Shown here piece by piece: positions 32,554 through 41,495 of a DNA stretch of 64,000 bases (position 1 is the first letter of the stretch; the number at the start of each line of letters is the position of its first letter). The DNA comes from Amycolatopsis endophytica (GTDB taxonomy: Bacteria; Actinomycetota; Actinomycetes; Mycobacteriales; Pseudonocardiaceae), in assembly GCF_013410405.1 (NCBI RefSeq), contig NZ_JACCFK010000001.1:3844001-3908000 (forward strand), written 5' to 3'. The position numbers and the translations under genes are program-made. The notes under the pieces were generated by a model. It was not told the origin of the DNA. It searched no databases and saw only the letters and a list, made by a program, of their open reading frames with translations.

Positions 32554-33662
32554 AGGTGATCGCGCGCGACCTGCTCCGCGAGGCGCTCCAGCAGCGGCGC
32601 GGGTTCGGCGAGACAGCGCCGCACGTCCGGCTCGACGTCGGTGAGTGCGTACGCGGCGGTGAAGCCCGCCGCCGAGAGCGCGTCGGTACCCAGCGTGGTG
32701 CGCCCGGCCAGCGCGACCACCGGGATCCCGCGTTCGGCCGCGGCCGACGCGATCCCCGCCGGGCCCTTGCCGCGCAGGGTCTGCTCGTCCAGCGAGCCCT
32801 CCCCGGTGATCACCAGGTCCGCGCCCGGCAGCTTGCCGTCCAGGCCGGTCAGCTCCAGCACCACCTCGATGCCCGGCCGGAACGCAGCCCCGAGCATCGC
32901 CAGCGCGTACCCCGTTCCGCCTGCGGCACCCGTGCCCGGCACCTCCGCGACGTCCACCCCGGTTGCCCGCACGACCTCCGCCAGATGCCGCAGCGCCGAC
33001 TCCAGCCGCCCGACGTCCTCGGCCGACGCGCCCTTCTGCGGCCCGTACACCGCGGCGGCGCCGTGCGGGCCCAGCAGCGGGTTGTCCACGTCGCTCGCCA
33101 CGAGCAGTTCGACCCCGGCCAGCCGCGGGTCCAGAGCGTCGAGGCCGACCTCCGCCAGCTCCGCCAGCGCTGCCCCGCCCAGCGGCAGCTCCGCACCCGC
33201 GGAGTCCGGCAACCGCGCACCAAGGCCCCGCAGCAAGCCGGTCCCGCCGTCGGTGCTCGAACTGCCGCCCAATCCGAGCACCAGTCGCGTCGCACCGGCG
33301 TCCAGCGCCGCCCGCATCAGCTCCCCGACGCCCAGCGTCGTCGCGGTCAGCGGCGCCGGCGGGGACACCATCGCCAGCCCGGACACCGCGGCCAGCTCGA
33401 TCACGGCGGTGCCGCCGCGGCGCGCGTACCCCGTGTCGACCGGCTCGCCGACCGGTCCGCTCGCCCGGGCGGGCACGAACTCGAACCCCGCGGCCACGGC
33501 GGCGGCGACCGTCCCGTCCCCGCCGTCGGCGACCGGGCACTCCAGCACCTCGACCCCCGGCCGCCCGCGGCGCAGCCCGGCGGCGATCGCGGCGGCCACC
33601 TGGTCGGCGGGAAGGGTGCCCTTGAACTTGTCGGGAGCGACGACCACCCTGGCAGCGGTCAC
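32550..33662 (-). CDS. Glycerate kinase (type II, GlxK-like)
   Basis: This 370-residue kinase phosphorylates D-glycerate. It has the family start VVAPDKFKGTLPADQVA, PVADGGDGT, and the phosphate-binding LGLGGSSSTDGGTG, then SDVDNPLLG and TGEGSLDEQT. GTG 33662 overlaps the preceding membrane-protein stop by 4 bp. An open frame continuing to 34217 is shadow. It is the third gene of a minus-strand trio with the alpha/beta-hydrolase and the membrane protein. Confidence 0.9.
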   Translation of the reverse strand: MTAARVVVAPDKFKGTLPADQVAAAIAAGLRRGRPGVEVLECPVADGGDGTVAAAVAAGFEFVPARASGPVGEPVDTGYARRGGTAVIELAAVSGLAMVSPPAPLTATTLGVGELMRAALDAGATRLVLGLGGSSSTDGGTGLLRGLGARLPDSAGAELPLGGAALAELAEVGLDALDPRLAGVELLVASDVDNPLLGPHGAAAVYGPQKGASAEDVGRLESALRHLAEVVRATGVDVAEVPGTGAAGGTGYALAMLGAAFRPGIEVVLELTGLDGKLPGADLVITGEGSLDEQTLRGKGPAGIASAAAERGIPVVALAGRTTLGTDALSAAGFTAAYALTDVEPDVRRCLAEPAPLLERLAEQVARDHL

Positions 33663-34141
33663 ACCTGCGCCCCGTCGCCGTCCGGCGGGCCCTGCTTGAC
33701 CCGCAGGAGCAGCAACGCGATCGCGGTGGCGAGCGCCAGGATCCCCAGCGGTGTGGCGACGGTGGTGCTGATCCCGACCACACCGGGCACGATCAGCAAC
33801 AGCAGCCCCGCGACGAAGAACAGCAGCACCACGAACGCGCCCTTGCCCGGCCGGGGCAACGGCGGCGGCTCCGGCGGCACGTAGTGCTCTTCGTCGCCGG
33901 CGGGCTCGGGCGACGGGTCGTCGCCCAGCACGGTGTCCTCCCACGCGGTCCCGCCACCGCGCCAGCTCGCCTCGGCGGAGGGCTTCTCCGGTTCCGCGGG
34001 CTTCTCCGACTCGGGACGCGCGGGCGTCCGTTCCGTCTCGACGTCGTCGCCGATCAGGCCGACCCCCTCGGCCCGGAGGTCCGCGACGATCGCTGCGAAC
34101 GTCGCGTCGACGTCCTCGGGGTCGGGCACGCGTGCGCTCAT
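33659..34141 (-). CDS. Two-TM protein with acidic/proline-rich N-terminal region, unknown function
   Basis: This 160-residue protein has a hydrophilic N-terminal half rich in Glu and Pro (PARPESEKPAEPEKPSAE), a linker PEPPPLPRPGKG and two membrane helices (AFVVLLFFVAGLLLLIVPGV and PLGILALATAIALLLL). Function is not recognised. It is embedded by 4-bp overlaps between an esterase and glycerate kinase, so all three are co-translated. Confidence 0.75.
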   Translation of the reverse strand: MSARVPDPEDVDATFAAIVADLRAEGVGLIGDDVETERTPARPESEKPAEPEKPSAEASWRGGGTAWEDTVLGDDPSPEPAGDEEHYVPPEPPPLPRPGKGAFVVLLFFVAGLLLLIVPGVVGISTTVATPLGILALATAIALLLLRVKQGPPDGDGAQV

Positions 34142-34908
34142 CGGGCCCCCACCTGTCCCGGGTCACGGACCGCATCCACGAACTCGACACTACGCCGGAA
34201 CACCAGCGGTGCGTCATGGTCCAGGGTCGCCACGTGGAAACTCTTCTCCAGCAGCACTTCCGTCACGTCCCGGCTGCGCACGCCGTCGAGCACGATGCGG
34301 GCGTTCTCGGGTTCCACCACGTGGTCGACGACCGAGTGCAGCAGGAGAAGCGGCTGCGTCACCCGCGGCAGATCCGCCCGGGTCAGCTTCCACAGCCGGG
34401 CCAGGCTCGCCGCCGCTCGCACCGGGACCCGGTCATAGGCCAGTTCGGTGACACCCGGCTTGGCGATGTCGTTCGCGACGCCCCGCGACCACGGGACCAC
34501 CCGCGACAGGACCGGCAGCAGCTTGGTGTCCCAGCTCAGCCGCGTCACCGACGGGTTGACCAGCACCAGCCCGGCAACCGTGTCCCCGTGCTGCTGGGCC
34601 AGCCGCAGCGCCAGCGTCCCGCCCATCGACTGGCCGAACACGAACACCGACTCGCAGCGTTCCCGCAGCTCCAGCAGCTCACGCTCGACCGTGCCGTACC
34701 ACTCGGGCCAGCCGGTCCGGTTCATCTCCTGCCACGTCGTGCCGTGACCGGGCAGCCGCGGCAGCCGCACCGTGAAATCGCGCGCGGCCAGGTGCTCGGC
34801 CCAGCCGCGCAGGCTCTGCGGCGTGCCCGTGAAACCATGACACAGCAGCACCCCGGCCTCGGCCGAACCGGTGTGCGCGAACGGTTCCGCACCGGCGAGC
34901 ACGGGCAT
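34138..34908 (-). CDS. Carboxylesterase/monoacylglycerol-lipase-like alpha/beta-hydrolase
   Basis: This 256-residue hydrolase resembles Est30-type carboxylesterases: LLCHGFTGTPQSLRGWAEH at the oxyanion hole, GQSMGGTLAL with the nucleophile Ser, VVDHVV for the acid and SFHVATLDHD for the His. It would release free acid or glycerol from short esters, which may fit with the downstream glycerate kinase, though a link is speculative. ATG 34908 has GAAGGGTGG upstream. Confidence 0.87.
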   Translation of the reverse strand: MPVLAGAEPFAHTGSAEAGVLLCHGFTGTPQSLRGWAEHLAARDFTVRLPRLPGHGTTWQEMNRTGWPEWYGTVERELLELRERCESVFVFGQSMGGTLALRLAQQHGDTVAGLVLVNPSVTRLSWDTKLLPVLSRVVPWSRGVANDIAKPGVTELAYDRVPVRAAASLARLWKLTRADLPRVTQPLLLLHSVVDHVVEPENARIVLDGVRSRDVTEVLLEKSFHVATLDHDAPLVFRRSVEFVDAVRDPGQVGAR

Positions 34909-35104
34909 GGCGGGACCACCCTTCTCCTCTGCCGAACGCGGTCCCATCGTCGCATGCCGGAGGCCGCCGGGGGACCGCCCCGGCGCACCCCGTCCCCCGG
35001 CTGTGACCTCCCGCCCACTGGGAGCCCGGGCGTTGTGCCGGGTCACGGTGACTCCTACCCTGGATCCGGCAGGCAGGTTCGGGCAGGTAGGAGGGGCGTG
35101 CCGA

Positions 35105-35866
35105 GTGCTGTACCGGTTGCTGAAGTACGTGCTGCTCGGGCCGTTGCTCAAGCTGCTGTGGCCGACGAAGGTGACCGGGGCGGACAACGTCCCGGATCGC
35201 GGCGGCGTCATCCTCGCCAGCAACCACCTGGCCGTCGCCGATTCGTTCTTCATGCCGCTGCGGGTCAAGCGCCGCGTCACCTTCCCGGCGAAGCAGGAGT
35301 ACTTCACCGAGAAGGGCGTCAAGGGCACCCTCAAGAAGTGGTTCTTCACCGGCGCCGGCCAGATCCCGATCGACCGCTCGGGCGGTTCGGCCGCGCAGGC
35401 GGCGCTGGACACCGCCATCCGGCTGCTGCGTGAGGGCAACGTGCTCGGCATCTACCCGGAGGGCACCCGCTCGCCCGACGGCCGCCTCTACAAGGGCAAG
35501 ACCGGCATCGCCCGTATCGCGCTGGAGGCCGGTGTCCCGGTGGTGCCGGTGGCGATGGTCGGCACGGACGAGGTCAACCCGATCGGCTCCAAGATGTGGT
35601 ACCCGCGCCGCCTGGAGATCCGCTTCGGCAGGCCGCTGGACTTCTCCCGCTACGAGGGCCTGTCCGGCGACCGGTTCGTCGAGCGGTCGATCACCGACGA
35701 GATCATGTACGCCCTGATGGAGCTGTCCGGCCAGGAGTACGTCGACATCTACGCCGCCCGCGCGAAGGAACTGCAGGCCGCCGACGCCGCCGGCGTCCGC
35801 GCGGTCGTGCCCGCGCAGAGCGGCCTCGCCGACGCCGACCGGGTACCGGAGACCAAAGCGGGCTGA
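35105..35866 (+). CDS. plsC: 1-acyl-sn-glycerol-3-phosphate acyltransferase
   Basis: This 253-residue acyltransferase makes phosphatidic acid at the membrane. It has the catalytic NHLAVAD (His41, Asp46), GQIPIDR and YPEGTRSPDG blocks in order. The N-terminus (YRLLKYVLLGPLLKLLWP) forms a membrane anchor. GTG 35105 follows TAGGAGGGG at good spacing; the open frame to 34871 is shadow. It lies 56 bp before the exonuclease gene. Confidence 0.88.
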   Translation: MLYRLLKYVLLGPLLKLLWPTKVTGADNVPDRGGVILASNHLAVADSFFMPLRVKRRVTFPAKQEYFTEKGVKGTLKKWFFTGAGQIPIDRSGGSAAQAALDTAIRLLREGNVLGIYPEGTRSPDGRLYKGKTGIARIALEAGVPVVPVAMVGTDEVNPIGSKMWYPRRLEIRFGRPLDFSRYEGLSGDRFVERSITDEIMYALMELSGQEYVDIYAARAKELQAADAAGVRAVVPAQSGLADADRVPETKAG

Positions 35867-35923
35867 CGCCCGCCCACCACCCCTGATCGAGGCGCTGCGC
35901 GCCGCGGTGCTTAGGGTGCCGTG

Positions 35924-36424
35924 GTGCGATTTTTCTACGACACCGAATTCATCGAGGACGGCGTGACGATCGACCTGGTGTCGATCGGTGTCGTGGACGA
36001 ACGAGGACGCGAGTTCTACGCGGTCTCCACGGAGTTCGACCCCGCCAAAGCCGGGCCCTGGGTCCGCGAGAACGTCCTGCCGAAACTGCCTTCACCGGGC
36101 GACAGGTCGTGGCGGAGCCGCAGCCAGATCCGCGCCGATCTGCTGGAGTTCCTCGGCCGCCCACCCGGCGGGATCGAACTGTGGGCCTGGTTCGCCGCCT
36201 ACGACCACGTGGCGCTCGCCCAGCTGTGGGGCACGATGCCCGAACTGCCCCGCCAACTGCCCCGGTTCACACGCGACCTGCGGCAGCGGTGGGAGGACGT
36301 CGGGAAGCCGAAGCTGCCCCTGCCCCCGACGAACGCCCATGACGCGCTGGCGGATGCCCGGTTCAACCTGGAGCGGTGGCGGCTGATCGACGAGGTCCGG
36401 CGGCGCAAGGGTTTTCCTGTTTGA
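35924..36424 (+). CDS. 3'-5' exoribonuclease (Rv2179c-like, DnaQ fold)
   Basis: This 166-residue nuclease begins with RFFYDTEFIEDG, the Asp-Glu metal motif of the DEDD superfamily, and ends with NAHDALADARFNLERW, which holds the last His and Asp. It matches the group of Mycobacterium tuberculosis Rv2179c, a 3' exoribonuclease. Two adjacent GTG codons (35921 and 35924) could serve as start; the second gives the usual N-terminus. Confidence 0.85.
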   Translation: MRFFYDTEFIEDGVTIDLVSIGVVDERGREFYAVSTEFDPAKAGPWVRENVLPKLPSPGDRSWRSRSQIRADLLEFLGRPPGGIELWAWFAAYDHVALAQLWGTMPELPRQLPRFTRDLRQRWEDVGKPKLPLPPTNAHDALADARFNLERWRLIDEVRRRKGFPV

Positions 36425-36540
36425 CCGGTGGTTGCCTGCTTGGGTGGCCGCTACGCGGGTTTTGCGCTGCGCGCGGCTGAGAGGACCGGCTTCGCTTCGC
36501 TACGCCCCGAGATGGGCCGCCCCGATTTCCGAGTGTTTCA

Positions 36541-36600
36541 ACGGCCGAGCAGGGGCTGTCAAGGCGGGCAAGAATACCTCGACAGCCCCCGATCGTCCGC
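36541..36600. repeat. Palindromic repeat, copy 2 of the 17047 family
   Basis: Stem arms 36552-36560 and 36581-36589 pair perfectly over 9 bp, and the stem extends by three more pairs past one mismatch. Around it CCGAGCAGG, GTCAAGGCGGG and GATCG match the copy at 17053-17104, while stem bases differ but remain paired. Confidence 0.7.
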
Positions 36601-36685
36601 AGAACCGGGCTGAGGATCGGGGCGCGGGGGAGGACCGGGCGGCTGGTGGGCCGCCTCACGTTGTCCGGTCCCGCTACGCCGCCGC

Positions 36686-36870
36686 GCGGCCAACACGCTG
36701 ACGCGAGCGGCAAACACGCCAGCGCGAGCGGCAAACACGCCAGCGCGAGCGGCAAACACGCCAGCGCGAGCGGCAAACACGCCGGTGGCGCGCCGTGTTT
36801 GCCGTTCCGGGCGCCGTGTTTGCCGTTGCGGGTGGCGTGTTGGCCGTTCCGGGCGGTGTGTTGGCGCTCG
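36686..36870. repeat. Phased 21-bp repeat array, five forward then four inverted units
   Basis: Forward cores GCGGC(C/A)AACACGC begin at 36686, 36707, 36728, 36749 and 36770, exactly 21 bp apart. Inverted cores GTGTT(T/G)G begin at 36795, 36816, 36837 and 36858, again 21 bp apart. The two half-arrays are complementary and could form a long hairpin. The array lies between the convergent stops of the exonuclease and DAHP synthase genes. Related arrays are at 51172 and 57304. Confidence 0.9.
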
Positions 36871-36884
36871 GGAGGAGGGCAGCG

Positions 36885-37970
36885 CTACCGCCGCGTGGCC
36901 ACCGCCGCTGCCAGCCGGTCCAGCAGGTCCGCCGTTCCGGGCCAGTCCAGGCAGGCGTCGGTGATCGACTGGCCGTAGGTCAGCTCCTCGCCGCGCCCCA
37001 GCACCAGGTCCTGCCGTCCGGCTTCGAGGAAGCTCTCCAGCATGATCCCGGCGATGCCCCGTTCCCCGGCGGCGATGCGGTCCGCGATCTCCCCTGCCAC
37101 GACACCCTGGCGGACATGGTCCTTACCGCTGTTCCCATGGCTCGCGTCGATGATCACCCGCTCCGGCAAGCCCGCTTCGGCCTGCCGCGCCAGGGTCTCC
37201 GCGACCGTCGCGGCGTCGTAGTTCGGGCCCGCCGAGCCCCCGCGCAGGATCACGTGGCAGTCCGGGTTGCCCGCGGTGGTGAACAGCGCCGCGAGACCGT
37301 CGTTGTTGATCCCGGCGAACACGTGGCTCGCCGCAGCGGCACGCGTCGCATCCACCGCCACCTGCACGTCGCCTTCCGTCGAGTTCTTGATCCCGACCGG
37401 CATCGACAACGCGCTGCACAGCTGGCGGTGCACCTGGCTCGCCGCGGTACGGGCGCCGATCGACCCCCAGCTCACGGTGTCGGCGATGAACTGCGGCGTG
37501 ATCGGATCGAGGAACTCGCACCCCACCGGCAGTCCCAGCGCGGAGATGTCCAGCAGCAGCTTGCGCGCCATCCGCAGGCCCTTGTTGACGGCGTAGCTGC
37601 CGTCCAGGTCCGGATCGTTGATCAGGCCCTTCCAGCCCAGCGTGGTGCGCGGCTTTTCGAAGTACACACGCATGATCACGTGCAGCTCGTCCCGCACCGT
37701 GGCGGCCTTCTCGGCCAGGCGGCGGGCGTAGTCGAGCGCGGCCTCGGGATCGTGCACCGAGCACGGGCCGACCACGACGATCAGCCGGTCCTCGTCGCCG
37801 TTCAGCACGTCGACGGCCGTCGACCGGCCCTGCTCGACCGTCTTCGCGATCGCGGCGTCCACCGGCAGCTCCTGCCGCAGCAGCGCGGGTGAGATCAGCG
37901 GGCTGACACCGAGCGTGCGCTGGCTGTCGAGGCCATCGGCGGTGTCCGCGGGGCCTGCGCTGAGAGTCAT
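36885..37970 (-). CDS. 3-deoxy-7-phosphoheptulonate (DAHP) synthase, class I
   Basis: This 361-residue enzyme condenses phosphoenolpyruvate and erythrose-4-phosphate in the first step of the shikimate pathway. Motifs: VVVGPCSVHDPEAA, RVYFEKPRTTLGWKG, GIKNSTEGDVQVA and IIDASHGNSGK with the metal ligands. ATG 37970 is chosen because GAAAGGAAG lies about 10 bases upstream; a longer open frame to 38135 lacks support. The length and motifs fit the AroF/G/H group, so feedback by an aromatic amino acid is likely but not readable. Confidence 0.9.
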   Translation of the reverse strand: MTLSAGPADTADGLDSQRTLGVSPLISPALLRQELPVDAAIAKTVEQGRSTAVDVLNGDEDRLIVVVGPCSVHDPEAALDYARRLAEKAATVRDELHVIMRVYFEKPRTTLGWKGLINDPDLDGSYAVNKGLRMARKLLLDISALGLPVGCEFLDPITPQFIADTVSWGSIGARTAASQVHRQLCSALSMPVGIKNSTEGDVQVAVDATRAAAASHVFAGINNDGLAALFTTAGNPDCHVILRGGSAGPNYDAATVAETLARQAEAGLPERVIIDASHGNSGKDHVRQGVVAGEIADRIAAGERGIAGIMLESFLEAGRQDLVLGRGEELTYGQSITDACLDWPGTADLLDRLAAAVATRR

Positions 37971-38226
37971 GGCGGGGGTCTTCCTTTCGGTGACCGGCCC
38001 GCGCGAATCCCTGCCGAGCCGGTCGATCATCCGGCTCCAGGGTGGAAGGTCAGCGCGCAGCAAGGCCGCCGGCTGGCCCACCCAGGGCCGGCCCGCTAAA
38101 CCAGAAATAGCGCTGCACGGAAGCGACCCTAGCATCCCCTCCCGCCGCTAAACCGATCAAGGGTGACTAGCGCTACGCTGGCGCTCGCCAGGTGTGACCA
38201 GCACAACTTTTCGGAGGTCTGATCAG

Positions 38227-39252
38227 ATGCGTGTCGGCGTGCTGACCGGTGGCGGCGACTGCCCCGGGCTCAACGCGGTGATCCGCGCGGTGGTCCGCAA
38301 GGGCATCGAGGTGCACGGCTGGGAGTTCGTGGGCTTCCGCTCCGGCTGGCGCGGGCCGCTGACCGGCGACAGCCGCCCGCTCGGGCTCGCCGACGTCGAG
38401 GAGATCCTCATCCGTGGCGGCACCATCCTCGGCTCCTCGCGGACCAACCCGTACAAGGAGGAGGGCGGCGTCGAAAAGATCCGCGGCGTCCTGGCCGAAC
38501 AGGGGGTCGACGCGCTCATCGCGATCGGCGGCGAGGACACCCTCGGTGTCGCGAAGAAGCTGACCGACGACGGCATCGGCGTGGTCGGCGTGCCCAAGAC
38601 GATCGACAACGACCTCGCGGCCACCGACTACACGTTCGGCTTCGACACCGCGGTGCACATCGCCACCGAGTCCATCGACCGGCTGCGCACCACCGCCGAA
38701 TCGCACTACCGCGCGATGGTCGTCGAGGTCATGGGGCGTCACGCGGGCTGGATCGCACTGCACTCCGGTCTCGCCGGCGGCGCCAACGTGATCCTGGTGC
38801 CGGAGCGGCCGTTCTCCGTCGAGCAGGTCGTCGAGTGGGTCGAGCGCCGGTTCGAGAAGATGTACGCGCCGATCATCGTCGTCGCCGAGGGCGCGGTGCC
38901 GGAGGGTGGTGCCGAGGTGCTCAAGACCGGCGCCAAGGACGCGTTCGGGCACGTGCAGCTCGGTGGTGTCGGCACGTGGCTGGCGGACGAGATCGCCGCC
39001 CGCACCGGCAAGGAGTCCCGCGCGGTGGTGCTCGGCCACACCCAGCGCGGCGGCACCCCGACGGCCTACGACCGGGTGCTGGCGACGCGCTTCGGCCTGC
39101 ACGCGGTGGACGCGGTCGCGGACGGCGACTTCGGCACCATGGTCGCGTTGCGCGGCACCGACATCGTCCGGGTCAAGCTCGCCGAGGCGACCGCGGAGCT
39201 GAAGACCGTGCCGCCGGAGCGCTACGAGGAGGCCGAAGTCTTCTTCGGCTGA
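38227..39252 (+). CDS. pfp: 6-phosphofructokinase, predicted PPi-dependent
   Basis: This 341-residue phosphofructokinase has the usual TGGGDCPGLNAVIR, TIDNDL and MGRHAGW blocks. Two selectivity positions point to pyrophosphate rather than ATP as donor: Asp104 in GGEDT (Gly in ATP enzymes) and Lys124 in VPKTIDND (Gly in E. coli). This combination is known from the Amycolatopsis methanolica PPi enzyme. The ribosome site GGAGG at 38214-38218 supports ATG 38227. A terminator follows the gene. Confidence 0.88.
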   Translation: MRVGVLTGGGDCPGLNAVIRAVVRKGIEVHGWEFVGFRSGWRGPLTGDSRPLGLADVEEILIRGGTILGSSRTNPYKEEGGVEKIRGVLAEQGVDALIAIGGEDTLGVAKKLTDDGIGVVGVPKTIDNDLAATDYTFGFDTAVHIATESIDRLRTTAESHYRAMVVEVMGRHAGWIALHSGLAGGANVILVPERPFSVEQVVEWVERRFEKMYAPIIVVAEGAVPEGGAEVLKTGAKDAFGHVQLGGVGTWLADEIAARTGKESRAVVLGHTQRGGTPTAYDRVLATRFGLHAVDAVADGDFGTMVALRGTDIVRVKLAEATAELKTVPPERYEEAEVFFG

Positions 39253-39268
39253 ACCCCGCGGATTGCGA

Positions 39269-39297
39269 GGGGCGCAACGGTGCCACTGTTGCGCCCC
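39269..39297 (+). terminator. Terminator-like hairpin after pfp
   Basis: Perfect 10-bp arms 39269-39278 and 39288-39297 enclose a 9-base loop and are followed by TACTTTCG, a weak U-tract. It lies 16 bp after the pfp stop and before the chitinase promoter. Confidence 0.7.
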
Positions 39298-39315
39298 TAC
39301 TTTCGTCGGATTGAT

Positions 39316-39348
39316 TGGTCTGAACCATTGTCTGAGTGGTCCAGTCCT
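39316..39348 (+). promoter_or_regulatory. Direct 12-bp repeats resembling the Streptomyces chitinase operator (DasR-like)
   Basis: Two copies, TGGTCTGAACCA (39316-39327) and TGGTCCAGTCCT (39337-39348), start 21 bp apart, two helical turns. They resemble the TGGTCYAGACCW direct repeats and the DasR half-palindrome that control Streptomyces chitinase genes. They end 41 bp before the chitinase start, in the promoter zone. Confidence 0.65.
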
Positions 39349-39389
39349 CTTACCGTGCGGATGTCCCCTCCGTCCCCCAGGGAGGCATC

Positions 39390-40583
<1,194 letters not shown>

Positions 40584-40591
40584 CCCGTGGT

Positions 40592-40626
40592 GGACTCCGC
40601 CCGGCGCGGCTCTCCGGGCGGAGTCC
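40592..40626 (+). terminator. Terminator-like hairpin after chitinase
   Basis: A perfect 13-bp stem (40592-40604 with 40614-40626) with a 9-base loop begins 9 bp after the chitinase stop. There is no U-tract. It may end transcription in a factor-assisted way or stabilise the mRNA 3' end. Confidence 0.65.
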
Positions 40627-40654
40627 GTTCCACGCCCCGCTCTATCGTGGGGCG

Positions 40655-41323
40655 GTGACGAAGTTCGCGGGATTCGGAGAGTACGCCGTCGAGTTCTACG
40701 ACGGTCTGGGCGCCGACAATTCGAAGCCGTACTGGGAGGACCACGTCGCGACCTATCGCTCCGACGTGCGCGCTCCGATGGAGGCGCTGCTCGCGGAGCT
40801 GACGCCGGAGTTCGGGCCCGGTTTCGGCGAGGGCAAGGTGTTCCGCCCCTACCGCGACGTGCGGTTCTCCCGCGACAAGACCCCGTACAAGACCCACTGC
40901 GGCGGCGTCGTCGAGCAGGGTCGCGGCGGCGGCGCCTACTACGTGGAGCTGTCCTCGGCGGGGTTGCGCGTCGGCGGCGGGTGCTTCCACCTGCAGTCCG
41001 ACCAGCTGGCCCGGTTCCGGCAGGCGGTCGACACCGACATCCACGGCAAGGCGCTGGAGGGTGTGCTCGCCGAACTGCGCCGCGCGGGCTGGACCATCAC
41101 GGGCGATGCGCTGAAGACCAAACCACGCGGCTACCCGGTCGACCATCCGCGCCTGGAGCTGCTCAAACACCGCTCCCTGTACGCGATCCGGGCCTGGGAC
41201 CCCGACGACACCCTGCACGAGCGCGCATGCCTGGACCGGGTGCGCAAGGCCTGGCGGCAGGTCCGCGCGTTCAACGAGTGGGCCCGCGACCACGTCGGCG
41301 TCAGCGAGAAGCCCCGCCGCTGA
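40655..41323 (+). CDS. DUF2461 family protein
   Basis: This 222-residue protein fits DUF2461: FAGFGEYAVEFYDGLGADNS at the start, PYRDVRFSRDKTPYKTH in the middle and YPVDHPRLELLKHRSLYA near the end. Function is unknown in the family. GTG 40655 is the start giving the conserved N-terminus; the frame open to 39263 runs through the chitinase gene and is rejected. Confidence 0.85.
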   Translation: MTKFAGFGEYAVEFYDGLGADNSKPYWEDHVATYRSDVRAPMEALLAELTPEFGPGFGEGKVFRPYRDVRFSRDKTPYKTHCGGVVEQGRGGGAYYVELSSAGLRVGGGCFHLQSDQLARFRQAVDTDIHGKALEGVLAELRRAGWTITGDALKTKPRGYPVDHPRLELLKHRSLYAIRAWDPDDTLHERACLDRVRKAWRQVRAFNEWARDHVGVSEKPRR

Positions 41324-41480
41324 CGCCGAACTCCAGCTGCTCACCCGGCCGGGTGAGGTAAGGGATGAACCGCCGATCGGGTGGACGACAGTGCGGCTGA
41401 CCTGTCCCTCGGTGACCTGGCTGGTGAACGTTTCCTGAACCGTTCGAGAGATCGGTACAGACGTGCGCGGGGTGAGCGAC

Positions 41481-41495
41481 TACGCTATTGGAACG
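41481..41495 (+). promoter_or_regulatory. Possible leaderless promoter of pyk
   Basis: TACGCT at 41481-41486 has the TAnnnT form of an actinobacterial -10 box and ends 8 bases before the GTG start of pyk. No ribosome binding site is visible upstream of that GTG. Together this suggests transcription starts at or near the start codon; a good -35 box is not seen. Confidence 0.35.

Larger units (their letters stand above)
36425..36884. other. Gene-free repeat-rich gap between convergent genes
   Basis: This 460-bp stretch holds a palindrome related to the one at 17047 (36541-36600), a G-rich tract (about 36611-36641) and the phased 21-bp array (36686-36870). Open frames of up to 110 codons exist because 21 bp is a multiple of three, but they read as simple ASGKHAS or FAARAGV repeats and are not believable genes. 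Confidence 0.75.

Noticed and set aside
32166..33884. 572-codon plus-strand open frame across MBL and glycerate kinase
   Set aside because: It is out of frame with both genes, has no motif and is Arg-rich shadow sequence.
36686..36870. CRISPR array
   Set aside because: Units are directly tandem without spacers, switch orientation, and there are no cas genes in the window.
36559..36978. Repeat-coded open frames giving ASGKHAS or FAARAGV units
   Set aside because: They arise only because the repeat unit is 21 bp, a multiple of three; no ribosome site and no conserved start.
41381..41494. N-terminal extension of pyruvate kinase
   Set aside because: The added 38 residues have no similarity to pyruvate kinases; the GTG at 41495 gives the standard start.
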